Below are positions 1 to 8,185 of a DNA stretch of 51,161 bases, piece by piece. The stretch comes from Granulicella sp. S190. Lineage in GTDB: Bacteria; Acidobacteriota; Terriglobia; Terriglobales; Acidobacteriaceae. Every line of letters starts with the position of its first letter. The stretch's first letter is position 1. Below the pieces are notes generated by a model that was given only the letters and a program-made list of their open reading frames with translations, was not told where the DNA came from and did not search any database. The stretch lies in assembly GCF_009766095.1 (NCBI RefSeq), contig NZ_LMUD01000044.1:1-51161 (forward strand). Direction: 5' to 3'. Made by a program: the position numbers and the translations under genes.

Positions 1-557
1 AGTGCTTTTGCTGCAACAGTTTACAGGGGGTGAGTGTCTGTAAAATATTCCATTCAAAGGACTTAGCTGCAAAATATTGTATCCAGGAGGGTTAGCACTG
101 TTGTAAGGGCTTGAGAGGTGCGATATCTGTTCTACTAACCATTATAGGGAGCCAGAGATAACTCATACGCCACGCGATTGTTCTTAGTTGATGCGGGTGT
201 TTGCGTGTTGTGGACTTGACACGGCGTTTTGCTGGTTCTTCGATGGTGTTGTGCCGCAAGCTTTGGGAGGAGTGGGTCGATCCTGCGGATGTCCAGCTTC
301 GTGACTCGGAGGTCACTGCTGAAATGGACACCTAGAGGCGTTTGTTTATCTTGGCTGTGCCTCCCGTAAGCTGACTGTGACGCGAAGCTCGGAGGCACCA
401 GATTCAAACTTTTCTCTGTGCATCCATAGCCCCTTGGAAGATCTTGCCGACGTAAGCCTCTGGAGAAGTCCCCACAACCTTCGCTGAGATGACCGAGAGC
501 GCAGGCATTTCCTCGACGCAATCGGCCTCCCCACGAAGCCTTGAAACTCGATCCTGA
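1..557. other. left flank without a convincing intact gene
   Basis: I see no intact gene here. Several short open stretches look protein-like but have no good ribosome binding site: a 44-residue frame on the plus strand at 201-335 (TTG start), and a 54-residue frame on the minus strand at 404-568 that opens without a start codon. Longer minus-strand frames at 92-331 and 135-647 have no recognisable motif. The region may be decayed DNA left after a deletion or insertion; that is inference. Confidence 0.4.
39..78. repeat. short imperfect direct repeat pair
   Basis: Two near-identical 11-mers, TGTAAAATATT at 39-49 and TGCAAAATATT at 68-78, lie 29 bases apart in an AT-rich patch at the window edge. 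They differ at one position. No function can be assigned. Confidence 0.4.
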
Positions 558-568
558 ATTCGAACCTT
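404..568 (-). pseudogene. possible 5'-truncated gene remnant
   Basis: Read on the minus strand, an open frame runs from a stop codon at 569-571 to a TGA at 404-406 and encodes about 54 residues with a natural-looking composition, including the segment SAKVVGTSPEAYVGKIFQGA. It has no start codon or ribosome binding site. I do not recognise the family. Its missing 5' end faces the missing 5' end of the TPR gene on the other strand, so both may have been cut by one event. This is speculative. Confidence 0.2.
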
Positions 569-620
569 CTATCGTCCATCTAGGGGAGCCTACTACCAGC
601 TCGGACAGAATCAGGATGCG

Positions 621-1250
621 GTGCGAGAGTACCAACGCTACATTCATATCGCCGGCAACAGCGATGCAAAGGCAGTCGGCTATGGAGATCTAGCCGTCGT
701 CTACAGCACCATGAATAGGGCCTCCGAAGCACGCAACGCTGCGGCTGACGAATTGCGTTACAACAACAACTCTGTATGGGACTCCCTTGTCTTTGCCTTG
801 GAAGATCACCGCTTCGATCGCGCAGACGCGCTCAGGAGACGACTCCTGGTGAGTGTGCCGAATCCAGAGCGAGGCTCGCCGCCCGATCTACGCATGGCAT
901 TCTTCTATCGCGGCTATCTTGCCTTGAAGAACGGAGATTCACCCGCTGCGATAAGTTATTTCAAGTCTGCACTCGAACATCTCCCGCCATCTTCCGGCAT
1001 AGACTCTCACGAGGATTGCCTCGCGAACGCCTACCTGGATCTGGGTATGCTCCCAGAAGCTCTTGCCGAGTACCATCGCATTTTGAAACTCAATGCGAAC
1101 TATCCTCTCGGTTATTTCCACCTCTGGCAGACATACAGCAGGCTTCATGATGCCCCCGCTGCCGAAGACGCTTTCCGGCACTTTCTCAGCTCTGTTCCTT
1201 CAGCCGACCAAGATAGTCCCCAGGTACATGAAGCACGTCAGCCGGTTTAG
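621..1250 (+). CDS. TPR-repeat protein, probably missing its N terminus
   Basis: The 209-residue product is built of tetratricopeptide-like helix pairs, with TPR-type spacing around FYRGYLALKNGDSPAAISYF, ANAYLDLGMLPEALAEY and GYFHLWQTYSRLHDAPAAE. TPR arrays are protein-protein interaction scaffolds. The nearest start is a GTG at 621 that lies inside a TPR helix. The same frame continues upstream as AYYQLGQNQDAVREYQRY back to a stop at 555-557, so the real protein began further upstream and its 5' part is gone. In acidobacteria such C-terminal TPR arrays often belong to larger proteins, for example winged-helix regulators, but the missing part cannot be named. It is probably a pseudogene or gene fragment. 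Confidence 0.5.
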   Translation: MREYQRYIHIAGNSDAKAVGYGDLAVVYSTMNRASEARNAAADELRYNNNSVWDSLVFALEDHRFDRADALRRRLLVSVPNPERGSPPDLRMAFFYRGYLALKNGDSPAAISYFKSALEHLPPSSGIDSHEDCLANAYLDLGMLPEALAEYHRILKLNANYPLGYFHLWQTYSRLHDAPAAEDAFRHFLSSVPSADQDSPQVHEARQPV

Positions 1251-1374
1251 ACCTCCGAATAATATTCAGCGTAGAGAGATAATTCTGTACAGCGCGATAA
1301 CGATACCTTAGGCCACGATACCTTTGCATGCAGACCCTTGGCCATGATCGGCACCAGGATGCCAACACCGATCT

Positions 1375-2415
1375 TTAATTTCCTGGAACTGCTCTCGCAG
1401 GGCCGCGACGGTTGCAGCCACACGACTGTCGAATCACTAATTCCACCGGCATTACAATCTGCTGGCCAGATAGAGAAACTTCCTTATGCTCTAATCTCGC
1501 GAATAGCAGCTCCGCGGCTACTCGGCCAAGCTCATGCGAAGGTTGCCGAACGACCGTAATGGCAGGCACGAAGATGTCGGCCATCTCCCAGTCGTCAAAG
1601 CCGATGAGAGCAATATCGTCTGGGATCCGAATGTTCAGTTTAGAAAACGCATGCAGTGCGTGTCGCATAACGAAGTTGTTGCTCACAAAGAATGCCGTGG
1701 GTTTTTTGCGCCCTGACATCGCTTTCTGGATAAGGACACGTGTCGCCTCTTCCGTGACGCCCCCAAAGTACTGATCTGGAATCAGGTTAAACCGCATCAT
1801 TGCTTTCTTATAACCTTCGTGGCGTGCGCGAATGGTGTAGACCTTGTTGGAAAGTCCTAAGCAGCAGATTCTTTTATGTCCATGATCAATGAGATGCTTC
1901 ACCGCCTCGATCGCGCCCTGCTGGTTCTCTACCAAAACGCTATTGAAGCGCTGGCCACGAATTGGGCGATCAAGTGTGACGATATGAGTCGAGTGGAACT
2001 CCGGCCGATCAAAACTTGATTTTCCGATCGCTGCCGGTATGACAGCAAGCCCTTCGACGTGATTCAGCACCATTAGATTTGCCTCGGTGAATTCGATACC
2101 GGCGTCCTCGTCGGAGGTGCTGACATTTACGGAATAATGATGTTGCTTGGCTACAAGACTGATGGCATGAGCGCAAGTCGCGAAAAAGGGATCGTAAAAG
2201 TTAGGGACAATGATGCCAATGGAGTTCGACTTCGCTTGGCGCAAAGAACGCGCTACCGGATTCGGCTGATAACTAAGTCTCTTGATCGCCTGATAAACCC
2301 TGGCCTTGGTTCCCTCGTTGACAGGGGCACTCCCGTTAAGAACCCGGGACACAGTCATAGTGCCTACGCCTGCCAATTTCGCTACATCGCTCATCTTTGC
2401 TTTTCTAGCCAACAA
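1375..2415 (-). CDS. LacI-family transcriptional regulator
   Basis: This is a one-domain-plus-sensor repressor of the LacI/GalR family. Residues 8-60 form the DNA-binding head, with the helix-turn-helix DVAKLAGVGTMTVSRVLNGS and the hinge helix region NPVARSLRQAKSNSIGIIVP. The rest is a periplasmic-binding-protein-like sugar sensor with typical strands such as ALIGFDDWEMADI near the C terminus. Its length of about 340 residues is normal. The ATG at 2394 (residue 8, MSDVAKL) fits the family better than the upstream start at 2415. It is divergent from the receptor gene, and two perfect 12-bp palindromes with a central CpG lie between them, as expected for its operators. It most likely controls the receptor and hydrolase genes downstream in response to a pectin-derived sugar; the ligand is inference. 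Confidence 0.9.
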   Translation of the reverse strand: MLARKAKMSDVAKLAGVGTMTVSRVLNGSAPVNEGTKARVYQAIKRLSYQPNPVARSLRQAKSNSIGIIVPNFYDPFFATCAHAISLVAKQHHYSVNVSTSDEDAGIEFTEANLMVLNHVEGLAVIPAAIGKSSFDRPEFHSTHIVTLDRPIRGQRFNSVLVENQQGAIEAVKHLIDHGHKRICCLGLSNKVYTIRARHEGYKKAMMRFNLIPDQYFGGVTEEATRVLIQKAMSGRKKPTAFFVSNNFVMRHALHAFSKLNIRIPDDIALIGFDDWEMADIFVPAITVVRQPSHELGRVAAELLFARLEHKEVSLSGQQIVMPVELVIRQSCGCNRRGPARAVPGN

Positions 2416-2622
2416 TAGAACCTCTTTTCAAAGCGGCTCCAGACTAACGTGTGTTTGCGCCTGCGTTAAGCAAAAAAGACAAAAGTTGCTTAAGAGCCAG
2501 GATCGTAACCCAATAAGATTGCTGGCTGTCCGTGTAAAACTATCCTGCAATCGGTCAACATTTTGAACGCAATTTAATCTTCCAATCCAACGCTCAAGCG
2601 GAAGCTTCGGAAAGCCTGCTCC

Positions 2623-2634
2623 GATATCGATATC
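2623..2634. promoter_or_regulatory. LacI-type operator candidate 1
   Basis: GATATCGATATC is a perfect 12-bp palindrome with the central CpG typical of LacI-family operators. It lies about 230 bases upstream of the LacI start codon and 236 bases upstream of the second copy. Confidence 0.55.
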
Positions 2635-2826
2635 AAGACGGTCTTTAGATTTCGGCTTGCTCAGCCCCCTGCAGTGAGTTTTTGTTTAAGACGTTTCGTT
2701 GGGCTTGGAGTTGAAGGAGTTGTTCAAAAAAAGCGATATTTGCTGGAAGTTTGAGCTTCACCCGTGACCCGGATGGTTTTAGAATCAGACGTTTCATCCG
2801 TCGTCAAAAAAGTTACAACTTTCTTG

Positions 2827-2856
2827 TTGACAGAAATCCGTCATCAGTCTTATCGT
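2827..2856 (+). promoter_or_regulatory. sigma70-like promoter of the TonB-dependent receptor gene
   Basis: A perfect TTGACA at 2827-2832 is followed after 18 bases by TATCGT at 2851-2856. Transcription would start near 2863, just before the second palindrome, so a bound repressor would block initiation or early elongation. Confidence 0.5.
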
Positions 2857-2869
2857 TCGTCGGTCAGCT

Positions 2870-2881
2870 GATATCGATATC
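2870..2881. promoter_or_regulatory. LacI-type operator candidate 2
   Basis: This is a second perfect copy of GATATCGATATC, here inside the 14-bp palindrome TGATATCGATATCA (2869-2882). It sits just downstream of the predicted transcription start and about 100 bases before the receptor ATG at 2981. Two spaced copies suggest looping by a tetramer or by two dimers. Confidence 0.65.
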
Positions 2882-2980
2882 ATGAAAATCCTAATCAGAC
2901 TGATGCACCTACGACAGACGGAGCCGACGTTGAAACTGCCGGCTTCTCAACAACTGGAAGTGAACTCTACGAGGACAGAG

Positions 2981-5900
2981 ATGACGATCAAAAAACTTGT
3001 GCTGTTAAGCGCCCTGTTGTGCGGGCCAATGTTTGCCCAGAGTCCCACCGGGGCTCTGCAAGGTGTTGTCTCTGATAGCACTGGCGCTGTTATTCCTAAC
3101 GCGAAAGTAACGATAACTGAGACGGCTACCAACTCTTCGAAGGTGCTCACTACTGACAAAAGCGGGCGCTTTCAGGCACCCCTACTTCCTCCTGGAACAT
3201 ATAGCGTTCAGGTCTCCGCGCCAGGATTCAAACAAGGACGACAAGACAATATCAACGTTGAAGTGTCGGAGAACCACCCTGTCGATTTTGCGCTCTCCCC
3301 TGGCGGAGATAACCAGACAGTTGAGGTCTCGACGACTGCGAACCTTGAGATCGATACCTCCTCAACGGGTGCGGTGATCACCGAGAAAAGAATTGTCGAT
3401 CTTCCCCTTAATGGCCGCAATCCTTTCGATCTCGCTGGTCTGGCTCCAGGTGTGAATATTACAGGCAACTCGAATGGTGCGTCGACGCCACACATCTCAG
3501 GTTCGCGTAATGCAAACAACGAGCAGCTACTAGACGGGCAGACGAACATTCTTCCTGAAAACAATGTTGGCAACAGTTCTAGCGCCTACACTCCTATCGT
3601 CGACTCCGTACAGGAGTTCAACGTGCAGACTAGCGTCCTTCCGGCCGAGTACGGACGATTTTCAGGAGGGGTAATTAGCCTTATCACAAAGTCTGGGAGC
3701 AACCAGCTTCATGGCACAGGCTTCATCTTTGCAAGAAATTCTATATTTGACGCCCGGAACTACTACAACAACGGCGACGTCCCGCCGGTTAGCCGTTATC
3801 AGGAGGGCGGAACTCTCGGTGGCCCACTGGTCATTCCTCACGTGTACAACGGTCATAACCGCACTTTCTTTTTCATTGCTTACGAAAAATCGAATCTTAC
3901 TCATGGCGACACCGCAAACTTTTTGGTGCCGACAGTTGCAGAACGCGGTGGCGACTTCTCTGCCTCAGGCTCAACGATCTACGACCCAACGACGGTGACC
4001 TCCTCCATCGACCCAAAGACCGGAGCCACTATTTACAACCGCACACCATTTTCTTACCAAGGCAGACAGAATGTGATCGATCCCGCCCGGTTCAGCAAGG
4101 TCGCGATTGCCTCACTCGCCTATTATCCATTGCCGAATGTGGCTGGGAATGGTTATAACTTCACCTCCACCGGAACCGATACGGATAGCTATTATCACTT
4201 TGACACGAAGATTGACCACAACTGGACTCCAAACTGGCACACCTTTGTTCGCTTCTCTCATTATGCTGATTTCAATGTGCCGTTCAGTGACTTCAACAAT
4301 GTTGCCTCTGAAGGATATGGAGGCCCAACGACTTCCGGCTCTTACAGTCTCTCTTATGACAACACCTTCACCTTCTCGCCCACACTTTTGGGAGAAGTTC
4401 GCTATGGCTTGAGCCGCTCGTCCTCAGTACGTTTACCCTTCGGAGGGTCGTTCCCCCTTACCAGCCTCGGGTTCCCTCAAAATCTTGCTACTGTCGCGAA
4501 TGTGCAAGTCTTTCCTAACTACAACTTCGGGAATGGCTTCTCGAGCCTAGGTTCAAGTGGCTATGTCGCTCTCCTGGAAAATCCTCTTGCGCACGATGTG
4601 AACGCGAGCATCATCAAGATCACTCATGGAAATTCTCTTAAGTTCGGCGGTGAGTTCCGAAAACTATTCCTGAACTTCCACCAGTACGCTCAGCCTTCGG
4701 GGACCTACACTTTTGGACAGAGTTGGACGCAATCTCAGCTCAATAACAACCAAGGCAGCTCCGACGGCAACAGCTTCGCCGACTTTCTGCTCGGGCTGCC
4801 CGAGAATGGAAACATTACTCACGACATCACTACGGCACAGGCTTCTTCGTACTTCGCGCTGTATGCCCAAGATGATTACAAAGTGAACAGTCGGCTCACG
4901 CTTAACGCTGGCCTGCGTTGGGATGTGGAACTGCCCCGCACGGAGAGGCGCAATCAATTCTCCTATTGGGACATCAACGCAGCGTCTCCCATTCAGGGGG
5001 CTGTCACAGCAACGAATGTTTCCAGTACCATCTGTCCGGCATGCTCTAATCTTCGCGGAGCGCTGAACTTCGTTGATCAGCCCGGCTCACCTTATGGCCG
5101 CAGACAGGCTCCCACGCAGTGGAAGGGATTCGCTCCCCGGGTTGGGGCGTCTTTTTCTGCTAATGAAAAGACTGTCATCCGCGCTGGATTTGGGATTGTC
5201 TATGCCCCTTCTTCTCTGCAGGCGGCAGGTACTACTGGCGACGCCGGCACACAAGGTTTTGCGGGTCAGACTAACTTCTCCTTCACCCATGATCAGGAAC
5301 AGACCATCAATACAACTCTTGATAATCCAGCCAAAGATGGTTTCAGCTTGCCACAGGGTGTGGCAGGCGGCCCAGGGACGTACCTGGGAAATGCTATTGG
5401 AGATTCTTTCTTTAGTTCGGTACGTAACCCCTACTCCATCCAAACGAATTTCAACGTTCAAAGATCGTTGCCGCTCAACACTGTTCTCGAAGTTGGCTAC
5501 GTCGGTAATCGCGGCCTTTTCCTCCCTGACGGCGATCCCGGTACGCCTTACGATCAACTGACCACAAACTACCTTGCACTCGGCGATCATCTCTTCGACC
5601 AGATTGCAAACCCCTTCTACGGAATCATCACAACCGCCGGTTCGAACCTTTCCAATCCCACTATCTCTCGGAATCAATTGCTTCGCCCATTCCCGCAATA
5701 TTCGAATGTATCGTCAGTGCGCAAACCGGATAAACAGTCCAACTATCAGGCTCTCACGGTGAAGGTCGACAAACGGTTCTCACAAGGCCTTACCGTCCTC
5801 ATCGCATTTACCGGATCGAAGACCCTCGACACGGCTTCAGCTGCTGTAAATTATCTTGGACCTCAAAGCGCTACTTTCGCGAACCAGTACAATCCGAACG

Positions 5901-6484
5901 GAGAGTACGCCGTATCGGCTTATGACGTATCCCGACAGTTGGTCTCGAGCTTCTCTTACGAGCTTCCGTTCGGGCGCGGTCGTCACTTTTTGTCAGGGTT
6001 GAACGGAATCGGCAATGTATTGCTTAGCGGCTTTCAGGTGGACGGTATCGTCAACTACAACTCAGGCACTCCCGTTGTGCTCGGCGCACTTTCGTCGGAC
6101 AAGACCGGCCTCTTAGGAGGAGGTCAGCGTCCGAACCAGGTGCTTCAGAGTGCGAAGCTATCTCATCAAACGAACAATGAGTGGTTCAATACCGCAGCCT
6201 TTGAACTGCCGGACCAGTTTGTCATTGGCAATGCACCGCGCACGTTGCCGAATGTACGAAATCCGGGCTTTACCAATGCGGATCTTTCGATCTTCAAAAA
6301 CACTTACATCGGCGGTAAGGAGCGTTACAACCTGCAGCTTAGGCTTGAAGCGTTCAACGCGCTCAACCATCCCTATTTTGCGGCTCCAGATGCAACCTTT
6401 ACAGACGGTTCGAACTTCGGCAAGGTTACCGGGACCAACGGCGATCCGCGCGATGTTCAACTTGCAGCGAAGTTCATCTTCTAA
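2981..6484 (+). CDS. Oar-like TonB-dependent receptor with carboxypeptidase-regulatory-like domain
   Basis: This 1167-residue outer-membrane transporter probably imports oligosaccharides using TonB energy. The frame is open from 2882, but the ATG at 2981 is preferred: it follows GAGG at 2971-2974 and starts a clear signal peptide (MTIKKLVLLSALLCGPMFAQ), and the earlier start would overlap the operator. Residues about 22-105 form the CarboxypepD_reg-like beta-sandwich (GALQGVVSDSTGAVIPNAKV). A plug domain follows, with LPLNGRNPFDLAGLAPGV and a segment at VDSVQEFNVQTSVLPAEYGR. The remainder is the beta-barrel, ending in the expected aromatic residue (AAKFIF). These very long receptors are abundant in Terriglobia and usually sit beside glycoside hydrolases, as here. 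The paired operators and divergent LacI gene imply sugar-induced expression. Confidence 0.92.
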   Translation: MTIKKLVLLSALLCGPMFAQSPTGALQGVVSDSTGAVIPNAKVTITETATNSSKVLTTDKSGRFQAPLLPPGTYSVQVSAPGFKQGRQDNINVEVSENHPVDFALSPGGDNQTVEVSTTANLEIDTSSTGAVITEKRIVDLPLNGRNPFDLAGLAPGVNITGNSNGASTPHISGSRNANNEQLLDGQTNILPENNVGNSSSAYTPIVDSVQEFNVQTSVLPAEYGRFSGGVISLITKSGSNQLHGTGFIFARNSIFDARNYYNNGDVPPVSRYQEGGTLGGPLVIPHVYNGHNRTFFFIAYEKSNLTHGDTANFLVPTVAERGGDFSASGSTIYDPTTVTSSIDPKTGATIYNRTPFSYQGRQNVIDPARFSKVAIASLAYYPLPNVAGNGYNFTSTGTDTDSYYHFDTKIDHNWTPNWHTFVRFSHYADFNVPFSDFNNVASEGYGGPTTSGSYSLSYDNTFTFSPTLLGEVRYGLSRSSSVRLPFGGSFPLTSLGFPQNLATVANVQVFPNYNFGNGFSSLGSSGYVALLENPLAHDVNASIIKITHGNSLKFGGEFRKLFLNFHQYAQPSGTYTFGQSWTQSQLNNNQGSSDGNSFADFLLGLPENGNITHDITTAQASSYFALYAQDDYKVNSRLTLNAGLRWDVELPRTERRNQFSYWDINAASPIQGAVTATNVSSTICPACSNLRGALNFVDQPGSPYGRRQAPTQWKGFAPRVGASFSANEKTVIRAGFGIVYAPSSLQAAGTTGDAGTQGFAGQTNFSFTHDQEQTINTTLDNPAKDGFSLPQGVAGGPGTYLGNAIGDSFFSSVRNPYSIQTNFNVQRSLPLNTVLEVGYVGNRGLFLPDGDPGTPYDQLTTNYLALGDHLFDQIANPFYGIITTAGSNLSNPTISRNQLLRPFPQYSNVSSVRKPDKQSNYQALTVKVDKRFSQGLTVLIAFTGSKTLDTASAAVNYLGPQSATFANQYNPNGEYAVSAYDVSRQLVSSFSYELPFGRGRHFLSGLNGIGNVLLSGFQVDGIVNYNSGTPVVLGALSSDKTGLLGGGQRPNQVLQSAKLSHQTNNEWFNTAAFELPDQFVIGNAPRTLPNVRNPGFTNADLSIFKNTYIGGKERYNLQLRLEAFNALNHPYFAAPDATFTDGSNFGKVTGTNGDPRDVQLAAKFIF

Positions 6485-6487
6485 TAA

Positions 6488-6545
6488 GCAATGATAAGAC
6501 CGGCCCTGAAGGAATTTCCCCTTCGGCCCGGCCCTATCATTGCTA
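6488..6545 (+). terminator. long imperfect hairpin after the receptor gene
   Basis: The arms AGCAATGATAAGACCGGCCC (from 6488) and GGCCCTATCATTGCT (to 6545) fold with a GC-rich, slightly bulged middle (CTGAAGG with CCTTCGG). The hairpin begins four bases after the receptor stop codon and has no U-tract. It probably ends or attenuates the receptor message before the GH28 gene. Confidence 0.6.
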
Positions 6546-6600
6546 CTGATCCTACGGGCAACATCCAATACTCGGTTCGAGAACCCCTGAAATTCAATCC

Positions 6601-8130
6601 ATGGTCTTAGAAGCATTTCGGTCGCGCTTAATAAATCGTCGCCAGTTTGCTGGGCAGTTGAGCGCCGCAATCTCGATCGCTGCCACGTCACCCCTCCTGG
6701 GGCAGTCCGCAGATCGGCCCTCACCCTGGGATCCAATCGCCTTCGGTGCATGCGGCGATGGCCGCGCAAACGACACAGACGCTCTGCAGCGGACGATAGA
6801 TGCGTGCGCTGCCAAAGGTGGAGGAATCGTAGCTCTTCCCGCGGGGCATGCGTTCCTAAGCGGCACGCTCATTCTGCGCCCCCATGTAGAGTTTCACCTC
6901 ACGGGTGGCAGCAGGTTATTGGCCAGCCCGAATCGTGATGACTTCCGCACCCTCGGCGCTCTCTTTTTCGCAAAGGATTCGGCAGACATTCACGTCAGCG
7001 GCACCGGAACTATCGACGGCAACTTTCCTGCTTTCTTTCCACCAAAAGGGCCCGAGGGCTACTCCGTTCCGCAGCCCTTCCTGGGACCCTATGATCCTCT
7101 TTACGACTCTTCTTTCAGAAACCCACCCGATGGCCGACCAAGGATGATTCTCTTTGTGAACTGTCGCGGCGTGAAGCTGGAATCCTTTACCATTCGCGAT
7201 AGTCCCACTTGGACGATTCATACAGTAGGCTGCGAAGACCTTCATATCTCAGGTATCTCCATCCTCAACAGTCTCGATGTTCCAAACTGTGACGGCATCG
7301 ACATCGACCACTGTCGACAGGTTCGCATTGAAGGCTGCAATATCGTCGCCGGAGACGATTGCCTCGTGCTAAAAGCTTCGCGCAACTTCGGTGAATATGG
7401 ACCTTCTGAAGGCATCACGGTGACGAACTGTACCCTTGAGTCTTCCTCTGCAGGGATTAAGATTGAGACGGAGGGACCGTACCCTCTTCGATCCGCAGTC
7501 ATCAGTAATTGCTCGATTGTGCGCAGTAACCGCGGCATTAGCTTTCTCAACAGAGATGGCGCCACCGTCGAAGACCTGCTGTTCACCGACCTGATCATTG
7601 AAACCAAGATGCGAGCCATCAAGTGGTGGGGATCGGGCGAACCTATTGCCGTGTCGAGTCTGCCCCGCACGGCCGGAGGCTCCGCAGGTACGGTTCGTGG
7701 TATTCAGTTCGCGAATATTCAATGCAGGAGTGAAAGCGGAATTTATCTGCGAGGAATGCCAGCAGCCCCTCTTCGAGACATTAGCTTTCGCGGAGTCGAG
7801 CTCTCAATCGCTAAAACAACGCCCGTCGACGGAGGATTCTACGACATGCGTCCGGGAGATGCATTCGGAAAGAGCGGTTTGGACAAGCGAGATACCGCCG
7901 GCTTCTTCGCCGCAGATGTAGATGGGCTGCGACTCGACGATATCAACGTTCAATGGTCAGGGACAATCCCTAGTTATTACGGTGCAGCCTTCGAGCTGCA
8001 CTCCTGCTCAAACGTATTGATGGACGAACTCACAGGACAGGCTGCTCACGCCAAGCAGGCTCCCATGCTGTTGAAAAAAGTAAGTTACGCTAAAAACCTC
8101 ACGTCCCCGTGCTCACCGGCAAGTCCATAA
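6601..8130 (+). CDS. GH28-like polygalacturonase/pectin hydrolase, TAT-exported
   Basis: This 509-residue protein is a right-handed beta-helix hydrolase related to family GH28, which cleaves galacturonan or rhamnogalacturonan. The N terminus carries a twin-arginine-type signal (INRRQFAGQLSAAISIAAT) followed by DPIAFGACGDGRANDTDALQ, the usual pectinase-fold entry. Catalytic motifs are visible: NCDGID at 229-234 (family NTDG) and GDDC at 251-254, which carries the paired aspartates. The next motif, normally GHG, reads SAG (283-285), so the conserved histidine is missing, while a later RAIK resembles the RIK substrate-binding motif. The ATG at 6601 has a weak ribosome binding site, but no better start exists near the signal. 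It lies between the receptor and a large hydrolase on the same strand. Substrate is inferred from family. Confidence 0.85.
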   Translation: MVLEAFRSRLINRRQFAGQLSAAISIAATSPLLGQSADRPSPWDPIAFGACGDGRANDTDALQRTIDACAAKGGGIVALPAGHAFLSGTLILRPHVEFHLTGGSRLLASPNRDDFRTLGALFFAKDSADIHVSGTGTIDGNFPAFFPPKGPEGYSVPQPFLGPYDPLYDSSFRNPPDGRPRMILFVNCRGVKLESFTIRDSPTWTIHTVGCEDLHISGISILNSLDVPNCDGIDIDHCRQVRIEGCNIVAGDDCLVLKASRNFGEYGPSEGITVTNCTLESSSAGIKIETEGPYPLRSAVISNCSIVRSNRGISFLNRDGATVEDLLFTDLIIETKMRAIKWWGSGEPIAVSSLPRTAGGSAGTVRGIQFANIQCRSESGIYLRGMPAAPLRDISFRGVELSIAKTTPVDGGFYDMRPGDAFGKSGLDKRDTAGFFAADVDGLRLDDINVQWSGTIPSYYGAAFELHSCSNVLMDELTGQAAHAKQAPMLLKKVSYAKNLTSPCSPASP

Positions 8131-8185
8131 CAACTGGTGCAGAGAGCCGAAGTACCATCGCAGAGTTGTACTCAGGAGGTTCGTT

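Larger units (their letters stand above)
2416..2868. other. divergent regulatory region between the LacI gene and the receptor gene
   Basis: This stretch holds no gene. It carries one palindromic operator candidate at 2623-2634 and the receptor promoter candidate at 2827-2856. On the minus strand, TTGACC at 2553-2558 could be the -35 box of the LacI gene, though no good -10 follows it. Confidence 0.5.

Noticed and set aside
92..647. Minus-strand frames of 79 and 170 residues at the left edge
   Set aside because: They overlap each other, have no recognisable motif and run into the real TPR frame; coding is not supported.
2882..2980. Upstream start of the TonB-dependent receptor at 2882
   Set aside because: The extension lacks a ribosome binding site, touches the palindromic operator and precedes a clear signal peptide with its own GAGG at 2971.
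5087..5698. 203-residue minus-strand frame inside the receptor gene
   Set aside because: It is antisense to the receptor barrel and shows no domain.
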